Source of the DNA: Bacteroidota bacterium
GTDB lineage: Bacteria > Bacteroidota > Bacteroidia > Flavobacteriales_D > Crocinitomicaceae
NCBI GenBank assembly: GCA_016866375.1
Contig: VGMK01000092.1
Span: 1-7,706, forward strand
Length of the DNA: 7,706 bases
Direction: 5' to 3'
Part shown: one piece after another, positions 1 through 4,273 of the stretch
Position numbering within the stretch: position 1 is the stretch's first letter
How the letters are laid out: every line of letters starts with the position of its first letter
Notes under the pieces: generated by a model
What the model was told of the DNA's origin: nothing
Databases searched by the model: none
What the model saw: the letters and a program-made list of their open reading frames with translations, nothing else
Made by a program: the position numbers and the translations under genes

Positions 1-2
1 AG

Positions 3-434
3 TTAAGTCAAATTGCCATGGATTTACATTTTGATGGGCTGCATTTAGAAGTTCACCATGATCCGTTAAATGCTTGGACGGACGCTGAGCAGCAAGTTAC
101 TGGCCCAGAATTATTACAGATATTGTCTAACATCCGGTTTCGCGACCGCACAGATTTATTGACCAAAGAAATTCTGGATTTAAGAAAGCTTATCGATAGT
201 TTAGACAGCAGGGTTCTTGAGATTTTGGCGGAAAGGATGCACATTGCTGACCAAATTGGTCAACTTAAATCAGAAAATAATACCACGATTTATCAAGCAA
301 AAAGATGGATGGAACTTCGGGAACGTAATGTTCAGAAAGCAAAGCAGCTTGGCCTTTCAACTGAAATGGTCTCACAACTACTGAAACTAATTCATCAAGA
401 GGCTATACGAATTCAAGCTTCATATATTCAATAG
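3..434 (+). CDS. Bifunctional DAHP synthase / chorismate mutase (type II), 3' part only
   Basis: The reading frame is open to the left edge, so the ATG at 18 is internal and the true start lies upstream. About 143 C-terminal residues are visible. The first ~45 (M-DLHFDGLHLEVHHDP, then DAEQQVTGPELLQIL) match the last barrel strand and end of the AroF/KdsA-class DAHP synthase, which condenses PEP and erythrose 4-phosphate. From about nt 165 onward is an all-helical AroQ-class chorismate mutase domain, which turns chorismate into prephenate. Against the E. coli P-protein mutase, R11, R28, K39, R51 and Q88 have counterparts (DLRK, AERM, GQLK, KRW, RIQ). D48, E52 and S84 appear replaced by Q, W and A; a Q..RW motif is, from memory, usual in Bacteroidota homologues. 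The fusion order (synthase then mutase) is typical of Bacteroidota. aroA follows after 10 nt, so the two are probably co-transcribed and the product cytosolic. The domain call is confident; feedback properties cannot be seen. Confidence 0.93.
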   Translation, partial: LSQIAMDLHFDGLHLEVHHDPLNAWTDAEQQVTGPELLQILSNIRFRDRTDLLTKEILDLRKLIDSLDSRVLEILAERMHIADQIGQLKSENNTTIYQAKRWMELRERNVQKAKQLGLSTEMVSQLLKLIHQEAIRIQASYIQ

Positions 435-444
435 GGCGTAAATA

Positions 445-1704
445 ATGGAATTATTTCCAATAAAATCGGTGAGTGGTGAACTTAAGGTTCCTTGCTCAAA
501 AAGTGAGGCACAGCGAGCAATTTTAATCGGTGCGCTCCAAGGCCAATCAATAAGAATTTTAATGGATGAACCGAGTACCGACGTCCTATCTGTCATAGAG
601 CTTTTAAAAGCTGCTGGTTTTGGTATCGTCATGGACACTCAGGGTATTTCGTTTTTATCTTTTCCTGAAAAAAAATCACAGCTTACCTTAAATGTGAATG
701 AGTCAGGTTTCGCCTTTCGGAGTCTTGCGACTATTTCATTGCATTGGGCAGAAACTGTAATACTGGAAGCGCAGAGGAGTTTGTTGAGGCGCGATTTCAC
801 GGAATTGGTTGAACATTTGACCTTGATTGGAATTGACGTTCATTCATTGGAGAACAAGCAATTTTGTATTTCAGGCCAATTGAGTGCTGGTGAATATACG
901 CTTCAGGCCGAGGACAGTTCACAGAGTATATCTGGTATTTTTATTGCGCTCGCGAACCTCCCTGAGATTTCAAAAATCACAATTAAAAGTGCGGTAAGTT
1001 TTCCGTATTTACAACTGACCGTTGATATACTGCGGAAATTTGGATATTCTGTGACTCAATCTGGTGCGACTTACATGTTCAAGGGAAAGAAATCTCTAGA
1101 AAACTTTTCGTATCGTATTGGCGGTGATTGGAGTAGCGCAGCAGTTTGGTTTGCTGCAGCGGCTTTGAAAGGAGAGATTTGTTTGTCCGGTTTGAATTTA
1201 GATTCCTATCAGCCTGATAAAATTATTCTTGATGTAATACAACAGGCTGGGGCCAAGGTTATGGTTCATGGTTGTAAAATTGGCGTTTGTAAACCTTCCA
1301 AAGAACTCCAACCTTTCTCTCTCGACTTGATGAATTGCCCGGATTTATTTCCTGTTCTCGCGATATTTGCATGCGGAATTTCCGGGACATCTCATTTTTA
1401 CTCCACGAAGAGATTAAAAAATAAAGAATCGGATCGAATTACTTCTATACTCGATATGCTAGATGTTTTTGGTGTATCCTATCAAAGTACAGTGGATTCT
1501 ATTTCTATTTTTGGAGTTGGTAAAATAAATGGGGGCTCAGTAAAAGTACACGGAGACCACAGGCTAATTATGGCAGCAACTCTTGCTACATGTGTGTGCG
1601 ACTCTTTAATTTATTTGACCGATGAATCGGATGTAAAAAAATCTTATATTTCCTTTTTCGAGCATTGGAATAATAACACTACCTCGCTAGATTATTTTTA
1701 TTAA
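445..1704 (+). CDS. aroA: 3-phosphoshikimate 1-carboxyvinyltransferase (EPSP synthase)
   Basis: The enzyme joins shikimate 3-phosphate and PEP to make EPSP, the sixth shikimate step, in the cytosol. The product has 419 residues, close to the family norm (E. coli 427). Motifs in order: PCSKSEAQR at 16-24 (K19, S20, R24 bind substrates), ESGFAFR at 86-92 in place of GNAGTAMR, LRRDF around R116 in place of the ERPM/ERPI arginine motif, DSSQ at 157-160, SFPYLQLT from 185, GDWSSA at 227-232, CPDLFP with probable catalytic D300, RLKNKESDR at 323-331, GDHR at 370-373, and K399 equivalent to E. coli K411. All catalytic positions I could align are present, so it should be active. The PEP-side loop is divergent, with F89 at the E. 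coli T97 position and S93 at the P101 position. It sits 10 nt after the DAHP synthase/chorismate mutase gene, in one aromatic operon. The ATG start gives the expected short lead before the SKS motif. Its last 26 bp overlap the convergent lipoprotein gene. Confidence 0.96.
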   Translation: MELFPIKSVSGELKVPCSKSEAQRAILIGALQGQSIRILMDEPSTDVLSVIELLKAAGFGIVMDTQGISFLSFPEKKSQLTLNVNESGFAFRSLATISLHWAETVILEAQRSLLRRDFTELVEHLTLIGIDVHSLENKQFCISGQLSAGEYTLQAEDSSQSISGIFIALANLPEISKITIKSAVSFPYLQLTVDILRKFGYSVTQSGATYMFKGKKSLENFSYRIGGDWSSAAVWFAAAALKGEICLSGLNLDSYQPDKIILDVIQQAGAKVMVHGCKIGVCKPSKELQPFSLDLMNCPDLFPVLAIFACGISGTSHFYSTKRLKNKESDRITSILDMLDVFGVSYQSTVDSISIFGVGKINGGSVKVHGDHRLIMAATLATCVCDSLIYLTDESDVKKSYISFFEHWNNNTTSLDYFY

Positions 1705-2275
1705 GCCTCGTGCTGTACGCGATAATATCCAGATGAATGTAGTTGAGTCTATCCTTTAAGTCTTTTTTTTCTGCTTCTTTCAGGTTTTTACTCAATAAAA
1801 GTTGGTTAAGATAGTAACGTACTTTTTCTGAATTTCTTGGTCGGAGGTAAATATCATAGGTAGTTGCAATACTCTGCAGAACAAAATCGCGGTCTTTAAA
1901 TTCCGGAAAACGCAGCAGCAGTGTATCTCCATATGCAATGGACTCGCTGTAATCTTTCATTTCGCCTAATTTTATATGCAGTTTGAAGAGGCAATCGGCT
2001 GTTTCAGGTGCTTTTGGGAAGTACGTAACAACTTCCTTGAGTCGATTGATCAATTCAAAAAAAGTGACTGCCCTAATTGGTTTGTTTTGATTTTTTGAAA
2101 TTTCACTGGTAATTGAATCCTCAAATTGTTTAACACGCGAGAGCAAGTGAGTTAAATCTTTAGAAATCGGGGGGGTAGTTGTTGAATTCGGCTTTACCGA
2201 ATTCGGCGACTCCTCTTTTGAATTGTTGCAGGCAAAAAGGCTGAATAAGAGCAGGTACAAAAATAATTTTAACAT
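1679..2275 (-). CDS. TPR-like lipoprotein of unknown function
   Basis: The product has 198 residues. It begins with a hydrophobic signal peptide ending in a lipobox LFAC (13-16), so C16 should be lipidated. The next residues N-N-S-K-E-E are charged, loosely like the Bacteroidota lipoprotein surface-export signal, so outer membrane or cell-surface placement is possible. Residues 23-36 are a Pro/Ser/Thr-rich linker (PNSVKPNS, then TTTPP). From ~50 on the protein is helical with TPR-like spacing (AVTFFELINRLKEVVTYFP, DCLFKLHIKLGEMKDYSESI, a LLLRFPEF segment), resembling the repeats of YbgF/BamD-type proteins without a clear family match. Its start codon lies 1 nt after the def stop (TGACATG on the minus strand), so it is probably translationally coupled to def. 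A C7 tract and a strong hairpin lie in the linker. Molecular function is not recognised; a scaffold role is inferred only from the TPR-like pattern. Confidence 0.85.
   Translation of the reverse strand: MLKLFLYLLLFSLFACNNSKEESPNSVKPNSTTTPPISKDLTHLLSRVKQFEDSITSEISKNQNKPIRAVTFFELINRLKEVVTYFPKAPETADCLFKLHIKLGEMKDYSESIAYGDTLLLRFPEFKDRDFVLQSIATTYDIYLRPRNSEKVRYYLNQLLLSKNLKEAEKKDLKDRLNYIHLDIIAYSTRLNKNNLAR
2169..2175 (-). repeat. C7 homopolymer (coding strand) in the TPR-lipoprotein linker
   Basis: Seven consecutive Cs on the coding strand span codons T34-P35-P36, just after the lipoprotein signal peptide and linker start. Loss of one C leads to TAA after five altered or shifted codons (about 40 residues made), and gain of one C leads to TAA after two (about 38 residues). 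The tract is the longest G/C run noticed in this AT-rich window and has the layout of a slippage-controlled on/off switch, but variation itself cannot be seen in one sequence. Confidence 0.9.
2184..2204 (-). repeat. Perfect 8-bp inverted repeat (and tandem CCGAATTC) inside the TPR-lipoprotein gene
   Basis: GAATTCGG and its exact complement CCGAATTC flank a 5-nt loop, giving a stable hairpin on either strand. In the mRNA the loop is UAAAG. The same bases, read directly, are two copies of CCGAATTC 15 nt apart, which encode the PNS-VK-PNS peptide repeat (residues 24-31). The hairpin lies in the early coding region, about 70 nt from the start codon and 8 nt upstream (minus-strand sense) of the C7 tract. 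Confidence 0.85.
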
Positions 2276-2276
2276 G

Positions 2277-2861
2277 TCATTTTTTATTTGGAAACTTCAT
2301 CCTGTAGGCGGTGGAGATATCGCCAGAAGAAATATTCTGTAATTTTTTTTGAAGTAATTTTTTCTTGAGTGGATTCAAGTGATCAGTGAATAAAATCCCC
2401 TCTAAATGGTCATATTCATGCTGAATTATTCGAGCGGCATAACCGTCGAAGTTTTCTTCGTGAAAATCCCAATTTTCATCATAGTAGGATATACACAATT
2501 TCTCATGCCGCGAAACATTCTCTCTTATTTTGGGAATGCTTAAACATCCCTCTTGAAATAACCATTTTGATCCACTTTCTTCCTCAATGATTGGGTTAAT
2601 AAATACTTTTTTGAATGTCTCTATTCCTGCGGCCCTTGGGTCCGGTTCATCTCCTTCTGCATCAGCGAAAGGTGCACCATCCACAATAAAGAGTCTAATG
2701 CTCTTTCCGATTTGAGGAGCTGCAAGGCCAACACCTTTTGCTTCATACATGGTTTCGAACATATCAGAAATTAAAGATTTTAACTTAGGATAAGAGTCAT
2801 CGATTTCTTCCGCTTCCATTTTCAATACTGGGTCACCGTATGCAACTATTGGTAGTATCAT
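2277..2861 (-). CDS. def: Peptide deformylase
   Basis: The enzyme removes the N-terminal formyl group from nascent proteins at the ribosome. All three family motifs are present in the 194-residue product: GVGLAAPQIG at 43-52 with Q50, EGCLSIP at 104-110 with metal ligand C106, and QHEYDHLEG at 147-155 with ligands H148 and H152 and catalytic E149. It therefore looks fully active. After the FIVDG strand there is an acidic Pro/Gly-containing linker at about 62-83 before KKVFINP, longer than in the shortest deformylases. The C-terminal KKKLLQKKL helix is the usual basic tail. The start MILPIVAYGDPVL matches the family N-terminus. It lies 38 nt after yqgF and 1 nt before the lipoprotein gene. A candidate -7 motif at 2879-2886 could give it its own promoter inside the operon. 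Confidence 0.97.
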   Translation of the reverse strand: MILPIVAYGDPVLKMEAEEIDDSYPKLKSLISDMFETMYEAKGVGLAAPQIGKSIRLFIVDGAPFADAEGDEPDPRAAGIETFKKVFINPIIEEESGSKWLFQEGCLSIPKIRENVSRHEKLCISYYDENWDFHEENFDGYAARIIQHEYDHLEGILFTDHLNPLKKKLLQKKLQNISSGDISTAYRMKFPNKK

Positions 2862-2878
2862 GAGGCTTATTCGTTTTG

Positions 2879-2886
2879 CAAAAATA
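2879..2886 (-). promoter_or_regulatory. Candidate internal -7 element (TATTTTTG) upstream of def
   Basis: In the 38-nt gap between the yqgF stop and the def start, the minus strand reads TATTTTTG, a TAnnTTTG match ending 17 nt before the def ATG, which would give a leader of about a dozen nt. No -33 element was found at the right distance. In AT-rich sequence such matches arise by chance, so this is only a possible secondary promoter. Confidence 0.3.
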
Positions 2887-2899
2887 GTTAAAGTATGTG

Positions 2900-3313
2900 T
2901 TATGAATTTTTTCCATTTAAAAAATCTTGTAAAATAATGCTTGCACTGACTTGATCGACTAGTCCTTTATTTTTTTTTTGTTTGTTCGTTCCAATTTTTG
3001 ATATCGTATGTGATGCTATTTTACTTGTGAACCTTTCATCTTGTAAAAATACTTTGATAGTTGTAAAGTTCTTTTCTAATTCCTCTTTTAATAACAATAC
3101 ATTTGGCGTAATGTGAGATTCATTGCCATTTAATTTTGAAGGAAATCCCAAAACGATTTCCGAAATCCCATGTTTATGAATGATTACACTTAAGTAATCC
3201 ATTAGATTGCTTGAAGCTATTGTTATGAGAGGTGAAGCAATAATTTGATTTACATCAGACATTGCTATTCCTGTTCTTTTTAGTCCAAAGTCTATTCCTA
3301 TAATTTCGGGCAT
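2900..3313 (-). CDS. ruvX: YqgF/RuvX-family nuclease (pre-16S rRNA maturation; putative Holliday junction resolvase)
   Basis: The product has 137 residues, the normal size for this RNase H-like family, which processes the 5' end of pre-16S rRNA in E. coli and is often annotated as a Holliday junction resolvase. Motifs: the first strand IGIDFGLKRTGIA (5-17) with catalytic D8, IVLGFPSKLNG (53-63) where many homologues read VVGLP, DERFTS (92-97) with the conserved acidic/Arg pair, and LVDQVSASIILQDFL from 118 with the last catalytic acid D120. The enzyme should be cytosolic and intact. Codons 112-115 contain an unbroken A10 run (QKKN). It is the first gene of the minus-strand operon with def and a lipoprotein; ruvX next to def is, from memory, common in Flavobacteriia. 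A TAATTTTG motif ends only 4 nt before the ATG, which suggests a leaderless message. Confidence 0.94.
   Translation of the reverse strand: MPEIIGIDFGLKRTGIAMSDVNQIIASPLITIASSNLMDYLSVIIHKHGISEIVLGFPSKLNGNESHITPNVLLLKEELEKNFTTIKVFLQDERFTSKIASHTISKIGTNKQKKNKGLVDQVSASIILQDFLNGKNS
2970..2979 (-). repeat. A10 homopolymer (coding strand) in ruvX/yqgF
   Basis: Ten unbroken As on the coding strand cover codons Q112 to N115 (QKKN), written without any AAG interruption. A slip of either one base less or one base more brings a stop within four codons, before the catalytic D120. Tracts of this length are known to promote RNA polymerase slippage in bacteria. Confidence 0.9.
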
Positions 3314-3317
3314 GTAT

Positions 3318-3325
3318 CAAAATTA
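3318..3325 (-). promoter_or_regulatory. Candidate -7 element (TAATTTTG) for ruvX/yqgF
   Basis: On the minus strand the octamer matches TAnnTTTG and is followed after only 4 nt (ATAC) by the yqgF ATG. The expected start of transcription falls on or next to the A of the start codon, which implies a leaderless transcript for the yqgF-def-lipoprotein operon. No TTTG or TTG was found at the expected ~19-nt spacing upstream, so the call rests on the -7 box and its position between divergent genes. Confidence 0.45.
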
Positions 3326-3366
3326 CGATAAACAGTTCAAGTATTTTAAAAACTCTAAGCTTTCAA

Positions 3367-3389
3367 CTCATTTGATTTTATAAAACGAG
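3367..3389. repeat. Imperfect 23-bp palindrome in the ruvX/lipoprotein divergent intergenic region
   Basis: The region from CTCATTTGAT to ATAAAACGAG is a dyad with 8 of 10 positions paired around a T at 3378. It lies between the two divergent candidate promoters, 18 nt upstream of the plus-strand -7 box and about 40 nt from the minus-strand one. It could be an operator, but AT-rich intergenic DNA makes weak dyads easily, so the call is tentative. Confidence 0.25.
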
Positions 3390-3407
3390 TATTGCCATAT
3401 AAAGTTT

Positions 3408-3415
3408 TATCTTTG
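3408..3415 (+). promoter_or_regulatory. Candidate Bacteroidota -7 element (TATCTTTG) for the lipoprotein gene at 3422
   Basis: The octamer matches the Bacteroidota sigma factor consensus TAnnTTTG exactly and ends 6 nt before the ATG at 3422. Transcription would begin at or within about 3 nt of the start codon, so the message would be leaderless or nearly so. A TTG at 3392-3394 lies too close (13 nt) to be a properly spaced -33 element, so only the -7 box is supported. Confidence 0.5.
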
Positions 3416-3421
3416 CGAGCC

Positions 3422-4225
3422 ATGTTAAGGTTAAAATACTTTTTTAAGTTTTGTTCTGCGATTACTTTCTTGTTTGTGATTTTTCAATCGTGTAAAGATC
3501 AAGAAAATAGTAAAGAATCAGACCCTCCGAAATCGCCATTGAAAACTGTTGAAGCGAGTTTCCTGCAAGAGGAAGTGTTTTTAGGGTTCATCAAGGAAAT
3601 CGATAGCTCAAAAGAATTAACGAACGGTCCAACTTTACACTATCTGAGTAATGACGATGCTCATACGAGTGCATTAGTCTTTTTTGATTCAGAAAAATCA
3701 ATTAAAAAAGTAATTGTAGAAGATTTGAGAAAAGACGGTTCATCTGAGTTGTGTTCCTACTATTTTAGACGAGGAGGTTTGTTTTATTGGATTTCAGAGG
3801 AATCTAAAATTAAGGATGATGCATTCGAATTTTCAATAACTAAATCTTATTTAGATTCGGCCGAGCAAGTGGTATATTCTTGCGGAAAAAGTCATATGGA
3901 ATTTGATTCCCTAGAGTTTATTTCATTCTCAGCGATTGATAAAAAGATGAAAGATAAAAATCGCGTCATTCAGTTGGTCAATCAAGAAGGCCCTTTTCAG
4001 GTATTGTTCCGTGGTTTCAGTGATTTTAATGGGAGTAAATTCCTAGTAGTGGGGACTGATGAATACAATTCGACCCTCAAAATAGATAAAAATTCAAAAG
4101 GAGATATTACGAAACTTCTCAGACATCCTGATATTTTTATGGGCAAAAGATTAAATGTTTCCTTTACCATTACAAAAGCAGATAATATTGAATACCAACG
4201 TTTATTAGAAGTAAAAATTCGGTAA
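3422..4225 (+). CDS. Predicted lipoprotein of unknown function
   Basis: From the ATG at 3422 the product has 267 residues. A TTG at 3392 would add ten residues, but it lies upstream of a good -7 motif (3408-3415) and would put extra non-signal sequence before the signal peptide, so I prefer the ATG. The N-terminus has basic residues, a hydrophobic core (AITFLFVIF) and a lipobox FQSC with C24 as lipid anchor. K25-D26-Q27-E28 follows, close to the charged Bacteroidota surface-export signal. The mature part is hydrophilic and looks strand-rich. Two further cysteines, C111 and C154, could pair if the protein is periplasmic or external. The last ~90 residues (FQVLFRGFSDFNGSK, then GKRLNVSFTI) have alternating strands faintly reminiscent of an OB-like barrel, which is a weak guess. 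I do not recognise the family. The outer membrane protein gene follows 48 nt later on the same strand, so a shared transcript is possible. Confidence 0.82.
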   Translation: MLRLKYFFKFCSAITFLFVIFQSCKDQENSKESDPPKSPLKTVEASFLQEEVFLGFIKEIDSSKELTNGPTLHYLSNDDAHTSALVFFDSEKSIKKVIVEDLRKDGSSELCSYYFRRGGLFYWISEESKIKDDAFEFSITKSYLDSAEQVVYSCGKSHMEFDSLEFISFSAIDKKMKDKNRVIQLVNQEGPFQVLFRGFSDFNGSKFLVVGTDEYNSTLKIDKNSKGDITKLLRHPDIFMGKRLNVSFTITKADNIEYQRLLEVKIR

Positions 4226-4273
4226 TACGGAAACAAAATTCATTAATAAGCGTTATTGAGAATATAAAAAATC

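Noticed and set aside
18..20. ATG at 18 as the start of a standalone chorismate mutase gene
   Set aside because: The frame stays open to the window edge and the residues before and after the ATG fit the end of a DAHP synthase barrel, so this Met is internal.
53..244. Minus-strand reading frame inside the chorismate mutase region
   Set aside because: It is antisense to a clear conserved domain, with no family resemblance or promoter.
420..638. Minus-strand reading frame over the aroA start
   Set aside because: It overlaps conserved aroA coding sequence and resembles no known protein.
668..675. A8 run in aroA as another slippage switch
   Set aside because: Runs of eight A/T occur several times in this AT-rich window (also 1763-1770 and in def) and are too short and common here to single out.
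1669..1696. AATAAT/ATTATT stem as a bidirectional terminator in the aroA-lipoprotein overlap
   Set aside because: Only six A/T pairs around a 16-nt loop; expected by chance in AT-rich DNA.
3392..3421. A TTG start adding ten residues to the lipoprotein at 3422
   Set aside because: It lies upstream of the TATCTTTG box, so it would probably not be on the transcript, and the ATG at 3422 already gives a complete lipoprotein signal peptide.
3997..4236. Minus-strand reading frame at the 3' end of the lipoprotein gene
   Set aside because: It is antisense to the lipoprotein, with no signal or motif of its own.
4243..4259. AT-rich hairpin (TTAATAA-GCG-TTATTGA) as a terminator between the lipoprotein and OMP genes
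   Set aside because: The stem is A/T only apart from a G-U pair and is followed by an A-rich stretch rather than a T-run, so it is not a convincing intrinsic terminator.
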